Source: Astropecten irregularis
Taxonomy: Eukaryota; Echinodermata; Asteroidea; Paxillosida; Astropectinidae
Assembly: GCA_963971285.1 (NCBI GenBank)
Contig: OZ020258.1
Location: forward strand, 15,517,390 to 15,581,389
DNA length: 64,000 nucleotides
Direction of reading: 5' to 3'
This document shows, one piece after another, positions 47,600-58,700 of the stretch. The translations under genes and the position numbers were made by a program. The number at the start of each line of letters is the position of its first letter. The stretch's first letter is position 1. The notes below the pieces were generated by a model, which did no database searches, had not been told where the DNA came from, and saw nothing but the letters and a program-made list of their open reading frames with translations.

Positions 47600-49350
47600 A
47601 TGCTGGAACCTTAAACGGGGTTTATTTAAGCTCACATAGACTCCCGTTCACGTACAAATATCTGGAAAACATGCTCCTTCTCTTATCTTATCTGTGGGAC
47701 ATACTGTACAGGAGATGTAGCTAATTTACTCATACACGACAAATTCTTAAATTTGACAAGATGGGCTTCCCAAGCATACGAGACCAGGTGCTAATTTCAT
47801 GGAGCTGCTTAAGCACAAAAATTGCTTAAGCTGAAAAGTCTTCCTTGATCAAACAGTATTAACATGTGACGTTTACTGCTTTTGACTTGCATTCGGTCAT
47901 TGTTTGCTGAGCATAACATTCACAAGGAGTTGTGGCTGGCATACTGATTTTATTTAAAAAGGTTTTTGGTGCTTAAGCAAATTTTGGTGCTCAAGCAGGT
48001 CTATGATATTAGCCCCCTATTGGATTATTGACTGACAAGAACTGACCATGCAAGCGTGTGGATAGGCAAACTTTAAGAGGATCAAGTCTCGTAACCTCAT
48101 CATAGTATAACGATGTATGGCAATGATGCAGGCGTGCTGGATCAACATAACAGGCATTACAAGTACTGACTGAATGCACACTGCCACTGGTCAGTATACC
48201 AGGCTCTTGGCGTCAACAACACTAGAAACAAGCATGACGATTGAAGCACAGTGATGTTATCATCACCCAGACCGATCACGGGACAGAATCCCCCCTGCCT
48301 CCCGGACTCTGGATACATCAAGTCCCCCCTTGTCCACCTTACGGTTGTCATTTTTGTCAAACAACGATTCACAAGTTGAGGAGACAGGACAGACCGAGGA
48401 GTAGAGAGAACGGGAAGCAGCGCGCCTAGCGTAAAGTAAACACGGGGAGACAGGGCGATTATGCTGCCGTCTATTTACATTTAATCGCTTTGTGATACAT
48501 CCATCTGCTCACAAATTTCCTTCGTCATCTTCAGCGGATGCCAGCGGCGGTAAGAGAAGTATAAGAGTGAAGGGTTTAACTTTGCAGGAATTTGTGGAGT
48601 TGATGTTCTGGGTGTAGAAATGATCGTAAGGGGAAAGCAAACGACGAAGAAATGAAATGTTGGACATGAAGTGAACATTTTACAATACTCAAAATTGTGA
48701 AAATTCGTGAAAGCTGTGTCAAATAATCGTTCACATGCACTACAGGAAAGAGAGCTTCATTTCAGACGTGAAGGGGGTGAATAAGCCTTGAAGGATCCCG
48801 ATATTGTAAAGCGTTGAAATGAAACTGCAGTTCCATTTGTCAATGATATCATTGTATTGAAATGTGCATACTGACAGAAATATGGTGAAGAAGTTCTTGA
48901 AAATTCAGCAGAAACATATCGTACACCATACAGATCCCATACACAAACATTTCAGGTTCCGTAAATACAGTAAATAAGAATGTATGCAATTATTTCCGCT
49001 TCTCTCTGTTTTTATCCATACACTTATTATATGCTCCCCTTTTCATTGTTCATCATTTATTCATTAAGCTCTTATAGAACCCATTCTTGAATATGAGACA
49101 CAATTGAAATATGGACGTGATATTCAGTTGTGTGTCTTTTACACCCCATCAATAGCCGCTTGGTAAGTTCAATGCAGCATATCATCTTATCGGGGAACAA
49201 CGTGTAAGTGGTGTAGTATTTGTACAGGACTTGAAGTAGAAGTGACCCTTTACAGGAAGTCAAGTAGGCGTTGACTTCAATGCTGTAAGTGTTTGGACAG
49301 TACTTGGTGCTGCTAACCTCTACATATATGAAGACTGGCAATATGCCATA
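47600..49350. other. No recognised gene
   Basis: I see no exon, RNA gene or known repeat. A GC-richer stretch around 48270-48440 has opposing open frames but no recognisable protein. Confidence 0.35.
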
Positions 49351-49479
49351 CGGGGCCGTCCATAAAGCACGTACGCACGAAATGCCCACTTTTTAGAACC
49401 CCTCCCCCTGTACGCATAAGCAATCCACATTTTGTTTTTCACTTCTCATGATACCTTGCTTTAGCATCTTTAAAATGTA

Positions 49480-49660
49480 ATCATCAAATACCACAAGGAA
49501 ACTGACTGAATGTTTAAGTGTGAACAAAGAAAAATTGACTGGAGCGGGATTCGAACCGGTGACCTCCTGAGTACCGTACAGGCGCTCTACCACTATCCAG
49601 CCCTACGTCGGCGGCGTCCCTAATTATCTTTGTCCGTCTATTAAAATGTTACAGTAATCG
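49480..49660 (-). mobile_element. tRNA-like family D, single-head copy
   Basis: It starts with the family terminus ATCAAATACCACAAGGAAAC and then has one complete tRNA-like unit in reverse at 49537-49602. No second, facing tRNA-like half is present, unlike the copies at 5.6 and 58.2 kb. Confidence 0.6.
49537..49602 (-). tRNA. tRNA-like unit of a repeat (possible Thr-GGT relic), not a functional call
   Basis: On the minus strand the unit runs GGGCTGGATAGTGGTAGAGC to CCGCTCCAGTC, about 66 nt. The ends can pair as an acceptor stem (CTGGA with TCCAG), there is a D-arm-like block, and CCTG pairs with CAGG around ACGGTAC, which would give anticodon GGT. The T stem (CCGG TTCGAAT CCCGC) pairs poorly, and the unit is shorter than a usual tRNA. 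I regard it as a tRNA-derived repeat head. Confidence 0.3.
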
Positions 49661-49773
49661 GGACCGGAACCGTTATTGGGACGTCACTTCCAAATTCTGA
49701 AATGACTAAAGTGATAACAGGTTTTTATACAGGTAGGCCTACAGGAGTATTTTACTATTATCAATTTTGCTTG

Positions 49774-49820
49774 GAGTTAGGAGAGCCTGACGCGTTTCGA
49801 TCCTAGCAGGATCTTTATCT
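49774..49820 (-). ncRNA. Hammerhead-ribozyme-like motif, copy 3
   Basis: On the minus strand the sequence is AAAGATAAA, arm GATCC, loop TGCTA, arm GGATC, then GAAACGCGTCAGGCTCTCC. The GAAAC block and hairpin are identical to copy 1, while the 5' side is diverged. Confidence 0.35.
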
Positions 49821-50237
49821 TTATTTTGTTGAATAAGAAAAACAGAGAGGAAAAAACAAAACAACATTTGCGTACGGTACGCATTGGCCATGACCCCCCC
49901 CCCCCCCCTGTACGCATGGTGTACGCATCTGTGCCACCCCTTCCCTTTCGTGCATACTTACTTTATGGACGGTCCTATAGTCCTATGTCCTTATAGTTAT
50001 AGACGCGTTGAGTTCATCAAAATCAAATATTTGCACAGGAATGAACAATTGTAAATGTATATCTGCTCAAAACGATGGTCAATAGATTCCAGCCACAAGT
50101 GTTCAAGTTCCACACTGGACACATTTCGGAATTGGTTAACATCCCCATTCACCTTACACTATTACAATAAACCTACATACGCTATACCTATGAAATTTGT
50201 GGTCAAGTTCTATTACTTGGCTTTTCTTCACCCATTA

Positions 50238-50514
50238 TCAAAGGTAGCATACCGAAACAGAAATCTTCACGGATTTACCTATAACTTACAGGGTATAATT
50301 AAAATGGTGATGGCAGAAACATGCTGTTGAAATTTTTCTGCCCGAAATGCAGTATTTACCAAAAAAAAGAGTAAAACCAATGACCACATTTTTGGGGGAT
50401 CTTTTGTGACACGATTTAAGAAATACTGTGACCGTTTTTCACTGTTTTCTCAAATATTTTGGTCTTTAAATCTGCAGTTCTCTGACAAAAATCAAAGTAT
50501 AATTTAACGTTTAA
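50238..50514 (+). mobile_element. MITE family A, internally shortened
   Basis: It starts TCAAAGGTAGCATACCGAAA, lacking the ATCATACTTTGG part of the terminus, and ends AATCAAAGTATAATTTAACG. Interior deletions remove most of the GTGGGCACCGTATGGG stretch. Confidence 0.75.
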
Positions 50515-50519
50515 TCAAC

Positions 50520-52655
50520 AGTTTTGGGGAACACTTTAAATTGCCAATTCTGGGCAGCCATTTTCAACATGGAGATTTTGTTCACAATAATTATTACTGA
50601 CACCAATTTTGCCACTGTACTTTTTGGTAGGACTGAGTTGGAACATACAAGGAAAAGGCCTGGGCACGTATTTGATGGATATTATATCTGTGTGTGTGTG
50701 TGTCTTGGGGCGTCGTGCCTACCTTACCACGCCACCAATTTATTGCCTTTCGTCGCCTTAGATTTCATCAGTAAAACCCTAATCCATTCCTAGGTGGAGA
50801 AACCGGAACATATATACAAAGAATTATTAGCCACGGTTCAGCAAAACCAATCTGGTCTGGAAAATCCCCCGATCTACGTCCTTATGCCGTCACTGATATG
50901 TGTCAGTACAAAGTGGCAGAGAAAAAAGCAATTTCACTAATTGAATCGCGCCAAAAACTGTGAGCAACGCACGCGAATCACATGTGCATTAAGCGATGGC
51001 ATATTGTCCAGTCATCTGACAGCAATCTCTCAACTTGATAATCAAGCTATTCCCATTCCGGAGGGTTTTTCATGTTCTTTGGTTTGGCATAAGCCCATAG
51101 GGACCTAATTATTAAAACACTGCAAAGAGTGTTAGGCTATGTCTAGGGCGCGGAGGGGTTTTGATAGGATTTTTAGTTCCATAGTTTCACATAGACTGGT
51201 GACTGAAGAGTGCATGTGTTTGAAATACGACTGACAAGATAAATATTAAGATAATGTAAAACTACCTGCCTTAATTCTTCTAATAGTTTGTAAATAATGA
51301 GTATCAAAAGATTGTTAATAAGTTGAAAGAATGAATGTCACCACTATTCAACATGTGCTTATAGGAACAGTTTAAGTGATTTTTTGTGTGGTAATTCTTT
51401 AGTAATGTTGCAATAAATTTACCGTTTCGCACCAAAATACACGAGAAGAGCCGAATATCTAAGATCCAGTATCTTGTGAGGAATATTCTACATATTTTAT
51501 GTTGACATGCATTATTAAATCTTTCGCCTAGAAAGTTTGATTGGAAAAAGTTAAAAAATTACATGAATAAAATTTGTGAATGTTCGTATAGGTTCGACCA
51601 TGACTACCTCGCAAATGTATCCAGGTGGAACTATTAAAAAACAATCCAGAATATTCATTTCAAGTCTCATTGAAAAATGCTTTTAAGTTTTACTTTGGTT
51701 TATAACGAAGAGATATGTAATAGCGCCCCCGTGCGGCAAGGTGCATGACAATCAACAACAGAAGTTTTCCCATTTCCATTTTCTAAATGTACAGGAGGTG
51801 TTTGCTACCCCTGGGGCATTATCCCTTAACTGGGGAAAAAGAGTGCGATTGCAGATGTCAAAACATCCCACGACCAATCAATATGATTTTGTGAGCAACT
51901 TATAATGCCCCAAATTCATTCCATAAGGAAAGAGCTAGCACCTATTAGTATTGTAGTATTAGGCGGGAAAGGAGCTTGCGGCCAGTGACCGTAGCGTGCT
52001 GATCCGGGCTACGGTGATGACTGAACGGTGTCTCCACTCGCCCCTCGGTGGTTTGTCGCTCCTGATCTAGAGATGGATGCGGTTTCTTGACGCTCACAGG
52101 GCGATGAGATGCTTGATGAATGATTCAAAGTCAGCAGGCTTTCCCGTGTAGTTACTTTTGTCTGCATATCAGTCATTTTTCAAGTAGTCTCCATTCCAGA
52201 CACTTTAGAAGATTCGATAATGCCTCATCACATACAGTATAAACAAATTGACCTATAGGTTTGTTTGGCATTTCAAAGACACGTATAGAGACTTGATATG
52301 GGATATAATAACTGGATCAACTATGTAAGACGCAGTGCTATTGGGACCCCCCCCCTGCACACAGCAGACAAATTCGACCACGCCCGAGAGGTTGCAAAAG
52401 CAAGGACAATCACAAGACACCAATGGCCAATTGACATAATATAAGCATGGACAAAATGTTGGTATGCGTGGATACCATGGACCCTTCTATGTGATCCAAG
52501 ATGCTTGATGTCACCAATTAGGATTCTTGTCTTAGATGAGTTCTCAATTTGGCCATAGTAGGCCTTGCATGTATTATGATCTCACTCTTGCACATATACT
52601 ATAAATAACAATGCAAACCTCGGTATGATCTGTCTATATAGCGAATCAGTTACTC
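50520..52655. other. No recognised gene
   Basis: An open frame at 50524-50793 on the plus strand includes a GT microsatellite and is not convincing. No other feature is seen. Confidence 0.35.
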
Positions 52656-52660
52656 GTGAC

Positions 52661-53034
52661 TTAAAGGTAGTATCATACTTTGGTAGAATACCGAAACAGA
52701 AATCTTCACAGAATTACCTATTAATTTACCTATAACTTACAGGGTATAATGATGGTGATGATAGAAACATACTGTTAACATTTTCTGCCTGAAAATAGTG
52801 AAATGCTGTATTTATCCAGAAAAGAGTAAAACCAATCATCAAAAAGCAATTTTGATCTTTTAAAGATAAAAAACAACGGTGAAAAGTCTTAAGAAATACT
52901 GTGGCCGTTTCCCCCCGTTTTCTTCAAAAGAGGCCACTGTATAGGGCAGGGAATGTCACAGATGACTGTTACTATATCTTCCTTGATATTCTTGTCCACG
53001 AATGTTTGACAAAAACAAATGATATTACATTTAA
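52661..53034 (+). mobile_element. MITE family A, full length
   Basis: It runs from TTAAAGGTAGTATCATACTT to AATGATATTACATTTAA. A short local duplication (ATTACCTATTAATTTACC) lies near 52710. Confidence 0.85.
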
Positions 53035-53550
53035 TGGAAGTTGAAATGTGCATTCAGCATACGAAAAGTAGGAGGGCACACCCATAACGGTCTATTGAAA
53101 ATGGCATTTATATTGGAAATGGTGATAGACTTAAAAAGTAGCAACCACATACATCGTGAAGACAGTTTGGCTTAAGCTATTTATTCACATCTCCAATGTT
53201 AATGACAATGACTGCCATTGTCTGCTGACATTCTGATGTTCGGAAGCAACATTTACACAACTAATGAATCGCATTATTTTCAAAGCTTTTTCTTTTAATC
53301 TAATTTGATTAAACTTGATCATAATTTGATCGATCTTTATACAACAGATAAGGCATATACACATAGTCACGTTATGATCCGCACCAAGTCACAAAGCCAA
53401 TCATAACGTTAGATTACAGTGACGTATTCCCCATATTGAATTGAACTTAGGATATTATACAACATCAATGCAACAATATACAGGCAATGATGTACAGTCA
53501 ATGATATGACTACAATGACATGAATGATGCTGATTGCTATTACGTTTAAT

Positions 53551-53917
53551 TTAAAGGTAATATCATACTTTGGTTTTTATCAAAGAAATAAAGATTCTTG
53601 GGCAAAAATATCAAGACAGATACAGTAACAGTCATCTGTGAAAATGTCAGTCTTATACGGTGCCCACTTTTTGAGAAAACAGTGAAAAACGGCCACAGTA
53701 TTTCTTAAGTCGTTTCTCTTTTAATTTTTGATCTTTAAAAGATCAAAAATAATTTTGGTCACTGGTTTTACTCTTTTCTGGATAAATAAAGAATTCCAGG
53801 CAGCAAACTTTGAACGGAATATGTTTCTACTATCACCATCTTTGTACCGTGTAAGTTATAGGTAAATCTGTGAAGATTTCTGTTTCGGTATGCTACCAAA
53901 GTATGATACTACCTTCA
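53551..53917 (-). mobile_element. MITE family A, full length
   Basis: It runs from TTAAAGGTAATATCATACTT to AAGTATGATACTACCTTCA. It lies about 520 bp from the previous copy in opposite orientation, so the two can form a long inverted pair. The centre holds the palindrome TTTTGATCTTTAAAAGATCA. Confidence 0.88.
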
Positions 53918-54351
53918 GCCAATCGGCTACATACACAAGTAAACATATTGTTTATCTAAATTTCTTTTTAATAACGCAAAAAGGGCAAAACATTTGTCTT
54001 TAACTGAAGTCTAAAACAGATATCATATTTGTAATTATTCACTATTTACACCCAATAAGCTCTGACAATTATTAATCAATTAATATCAAATCATGTGTTA
54101 GCGAAATGTTTATTATTTTGAATAAATAAGCAGGTAGAATAACACAAATAAAAATAACATTCTTAATTCATATTCTATAAGATTCAACAACGATGCTACT
54201 TTCCACTTGGTTGTCAATGATTTAAATACCACAGGATTTAAAGGTTTGTTCTGTACAATTATTCCCGCCAATAATCTCAAAACAACTTGCGTGCTGTGAA
54301 TTTTGGGGCGGAGTTTATGTTTACTATAATAATTACATTTACGTATCCATT

Positions 54352-54650
54352 GGCGTAGATCACGGGGGTGTGGGGTGTGGGGTGTGGGGTGTGGGGTGTG
54401 GGGTGTGGGGTGTGGGGTGTGGGGTGTGGGGTGTGGGGTGTGGGGTGTGGGGTGTGGGGTGTGGGGTGTGGGGTGTGGGGCGTGGGGCGTGGGGCGTGGG
54501 GCGTGGGGCGTGGGGTGTGGGGTGTGCTACACCCCCAGGTTTTCATTTTTTATACATAAACAAAAATGTATTTGTGGGATTTTGTGCACAAACGTATATG
54601 GAAGTACGACCCAGCTACAGGATCATACCCCCAGATCTGAGGACGTGTCT
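54352..54650 (+). mobile_element. Short repeat family E, copy 2, with expanded G-rich core
   Basis: GGCGTAGATCACGGGGG at the left, and CCCCCAGATCTGAGGACGTG at the right, match copy 1 at 9540-9668. In copy 1 only six G follow CACG. Here a heptanucleotide array is in that place. Confidence 0.6.
54364..54526 (+). repeat. (GGGGTGT)n array, about 23 units, with a GGGGCGT block
   Basis: Near-perfect heptamers GGGGTGT run for about 160 bp. Five consecutive units near 54478-54512 carry C in place of T. Runs of four G every seven bases make the plus strand a strong G-quadruplex candidate. Open frames across it in several phases are artefacts. Confidence 0.95.
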
Positions 54651-55418
54651 ATGCTACTGTATGGTTACTTGATGAGAATTCAGGTACATTAACTTTACCA
54701 GTATTTAGTGGAAACTGCAAGTACTCGAAATTTGGGTCCGAGTGGACTCAATCATGATCAACCCACTTGAAGAAAGTTGCACTTTTCATTCTAATTTACA
54801 GCGCAAAATACAGCATGCAGGGAGATGACGTCATCTAAAGCAAAGCATACAAGTCTGGACTGAGTGCAAATCTTCATCACGCATTATGCATGATCTGCAC
54901 AATCTTTAATAATTGTTCAATTACTTGACATTTTGCAACAACGATTTCCATTCAAAGCGGTTTACTTTCCACTATTAGACATTTTCATTGAAAGGTACGT
55001 GTGCATTCACATTGAAAGATATAATTTTTTCTATTATTCATATCTTACTGCAGAGAAAATGATAAGGGGATAACAATCACTATGCTGTCCTTAAATCAAA
55101 AGCTTTGTAGAGAAAGGCACTGGCTGAAAAACATGAAGAGTCTATGGGAGTGTCTTTAACTAAATTTCCAGACAAAACAACAACCGTATCTTCTCGTGAC
55201 TTAAGAAATGCTAATTATTTTCACAAAACCTTCGACACGATTTGCTGAGTTGTACAACTTTCAAGGCCATCGTCTTTATTATGTTGAATACAGATGCTAC
55301 GAATTGGGGTAATGATACACAATAGATATACAATTTTAAAATGTACACACTTGAGTATTATACATAGACCAGTGCTGTTTAATATACTATTCAGAGATGC
55401 ATAATAAATAAGACGCCT

Positions 55419-55549
55419 GGGGTCGATTTCACCAAACTCATCGCAACTTACTATCAATCGTAGGACTTATGATGCATTGCAGGCCTACGATAGGTTATCC
55501 TTCGCAACTTAAGTTGCGATCGATCGTAGAGCTTCGTGAAATCGACCCC
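55419..55549. mobile_element. MITE with GGGGTCGATTTCAC termini
   Basis: The left end GGGGTCGATTTCACCAAACTC and the inverse of the right end, GGGGTCGATTTCACGAAGCTC, match over about 20 bp. Inner words (CGCAACTTA, ATCGTAGG) are also inverted. The form recalls Harbinger/ISL2EU-type MITEs of marine genomes, from memory. No clear target-site duplication is seen. Confidence 0.7.
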
Positions 55550-55665
55550 TGTGGTTTAATAGGATAATTTCAATATCATTTTGAGATCCCCCTTTTCCTT
55601 GCGTATAAATAAGCACCCTTCAATAAGGCCAACATAATGTTCCACTCCATTCCAGACACAAGCAT

Positions 55666-55781
55666 CTACTTCTTGGTCGTGAGCAGAAAGACGTTTTCAT
55701 AGAAGTAGGTGACACCCCAGGTCTTGGACCAGGGGTTCATGGCGTCCACATGTTCCAGAATCTCAACGTCGTACATCGATC
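55666..55781 (-). CDS. TPMT-like: TPMT-like exon 6 (terminal)
   Basis: It encodes SMYDVEILEHVDAMNPW to VFLLTTKK and the stop at 55666-55668, with acceptor TGTACAG. The WGVTYFYENVFLLT ending matches the human WGIDCLFEKLYLLT ending. Confidence 0.9.
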
Positions 55782-58700
55782 CTGTACATTGACACACAAA
55801 GTTTAGTTTGCAACAGAACGCCAAATAATTGGAATCGAAAGAACTGATATGGCTTAAAGGTTATTTCGGTTGAGGCATAGGCACTTTACGAAATAACGGC
55901 TTGGGCTCCGTCTTCTAAAAGCTGAATATACATGTTGTGTTTTTCCCCGAGGTTGAAGCTCCGTTTTCTTGTTCGAAACAGAGTATCTACTTCGAAACCA
56001 GAACCCCAACCCCCCCCCTCTGTTTTGATACCTGTTAGTTTAAAATGGATGTAAGAAATGGAGCCGAAGCCGTAGCTGGTGCCCAAGCCGAGGTTTCGTA
56101 AACGCCCATATATAGAGAATTTTGAAATACAATGACCTTTTCACAACAATATGCAAAGGGCGTTGCACTTGCAGTGAAGCCTACTTATGAAGGCAAGTGT
56201 AACATTTTCCCTTTTCTGTTTTATTTCGTTGTCGTTTTTGTTTTATTTACTAAAGGTTTGGGTTATTAGTTTGCTTGTTTATCGTTATGCAAAGTGCCTA
56301 CCGAAGAGTTCCTTGACCTCTTGTTTTTCAATGTTGTGTGGTGGTCCAGAGAAAACATCATGGGGAACCTCAAAGACATCCAGTAGGTAGCGACTATCAG
56401 GCTTCATAACATTGGTGACAATGTCATGGTATCTGCAGATGAGTCAAATACACATGATAACCAATCATTCCATTCTCATTCCAGAAATTGTAGGCCTATC
56501 AGATGAAGAAGTTTTGATTGTGTCGCATTTTGGCGGTAAATAATCGCGATCATTTGTGTCCATACATGGAAAAAAAACCCCGGTTTTTGAATCGCGAAAC
56601 AAATTGCGAGTCATATAATCGCGATTATTTGTGTCAACACATAATTTAAAAAGCCCGGTTTTTGAATCGCGATGCAAATCGCTAACCAAATAAGAAACCA
56701 CTGTCACGCAATCACGTTTTGCTAATTGCTTATTCCTATATGTCAGGGAAGCTCAGTCTCAGCGAAACAGCGTCCTGTATGCACACCATAGAATGCATCG
56801 CTATGGACGACAATGAACTTCAGAATTACATATACAGTTGTACATACTATTCTAAAAGGAAGACAACACAAATATATGAAATCAAAGCATTTTAGCCAAC
56901 GAATGTAGAAAGTTTGTTTATGTAGCGAACGAAATCATTGCATAATGTAAAATTCCACTTCTAACATTTTAATTAAGTAGTCTTTGTTCTTATTTTTTGC
57001 GAATAAATAGCTAGGTCGGATATTCATTAACGTTTTTGTTAAAACATTTATCTCAATAAATCCTTAGTGAATATTTTCGGCCCATGTAAAAAAAGAAGTT
57101 TGAACTTATCCTACCTCTTCAAATTCAAGTAATTCACTAGTATAAATGTATACCGTTTTCCCTTACAAATAGGGGCTATATGTGTCTTCAATTGTGTCTC
57201 ATGGAAACAGCATTTGCCAAGAAATTACCTCTTTCTGTCTGCAGGATTGATTGCCGCCATTGAGCCTCGATCCCAAACGCAGTCAAATTGTCCAATGAGG
57301 GCGCCAGACAGTTTGAAGAAGTCTGTACAGTAGATGGTGATATTCTTGTCTTTTGCCTGTTCAGACCGTTAAACGTACAGTACAGGATTGGTAACATTCA
57401 CAAACAGAAATGTTCACAGATTTACGTATAATTTTCAAGGTATGAAGATGGTACTGATACTGTTAAAATACTTCCGCCTGAAATGGTGTACGTGTATTTA
57501 TCCGGAAATTAGCAAATAAAAGACCGGAAACAGTTTTGGCCTCATGGTAAGATCAAAATCATTCTATATGTTTCATAACAAAACTTTAGTCTGGATTTTG
57601 CTAGTTTCTCGTGACTTAGACAAAGTGTGGTTGCTGCTCTTTGACCTTTACCAATCATGTATTTTACCTTTAAACATGAACAATACACAATTTGCCAGGG
57701 TCAGGGTGTCACTTTGATTAACCTTAGTATGGTAACCGACTCCATGACTCATATAATCACACACTGAGCATACTGTTAACATTGATGTTGGTCAATTGGT
57801 CTGTGAGTCAGTCAGATTAATTTGGGCCGTGAACAGACAAACTAAATTCCATAGAACCATGTGTGTGTTTTCCGTGAAGAAAGAGCAAAACTTAAATATA
57901 TTGTGCATTGTTAATTTTTATGGCTTAGATGCCAAACATGGAATGGGCGACTTCTGCACACCTTAAGTAGGTTTTATGTTAGATTTTCCCCATGGTGGCG
58001 CTGTGACACCAATCATGTCTTATAATTATGTACTGATCATCAAATAACCACAAGGGAAACTGACTGGATTCATTCTAAGTCATTGAAAAGTGGACAAAGA
58101 AAAATAAACTGGAGCGGGATTCGAACCAGCAACCACTGGAATACCGTACCGGCAGTAAGTGAGTGGTTTCATGGCTTCTAACTGCCAAACGAACAAAGGA
58201 TTATTGACTATTAGGGACACCACCAACATAGGACTGGATAGCTCAGTTTGTATTCAGGTGGTCGATGGTTCGAATCCCGCTCCAGTCAATTTTCTATGTT
58301 AACTTTTCAATGATTTCATGATATTAGATGTGAGAAAGTGCCTGTCTGTCTACCTTGTACACCAAACCACCAATATCCTTTAGTGGTTCTGTAGTATATT
58401 CTATGTCATGTTCTGTGAAGAACTGTTTCACTCCAAGTTCGACCAGCTCACATCCAACAACGCTACAGCCTTTCTCTAAAAGCCTGCAAAGGGTTGATAC
58501 ATAAAAAGTGAGACTGATGAATGAACAAATCATTGCCTTTTCAGCCATTGATCTAATGTATTACAATTCTGTTCATTAGGGCGCCCCTTTTTATTACTGT
58601 GGTTCTCATTTCCGACCGACCCATATTTTGGGCTCCAACCGAAGAAAAGAACAACCTTTTTTTGCCGCCGACCCTGTCCAGAATGACATAATATCAATTC

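Larger units (their letters stand above)
49352..49976. mobile_element. MITE with GGCCGTCCATAAAG-type termini, containing nested repeats
   Basis: The left end GGGGCCGTCCATAAAGCACG and the inverse of the right end (AGGACCGTCCATAAAGTAAG) match over the first 20 bp, and the similarity continues through GTACGCACGAAA. Between the ends lie a tRNA-like family D copy (49480-49660) and ribozyme-like motif copy 3 (49774-49820). A C run of about 14 precedes TGTACGCATGG near 49908. The element appears to have been split by later insertions. Confidence 0.7.

Noticed and set aside
54277-54692. Frames of repeated Trp-Gly-Val-Gly or Pro-His-Thr type
   Set aside because: They are read-through of the GGGGTGT array in several phases on both strands.
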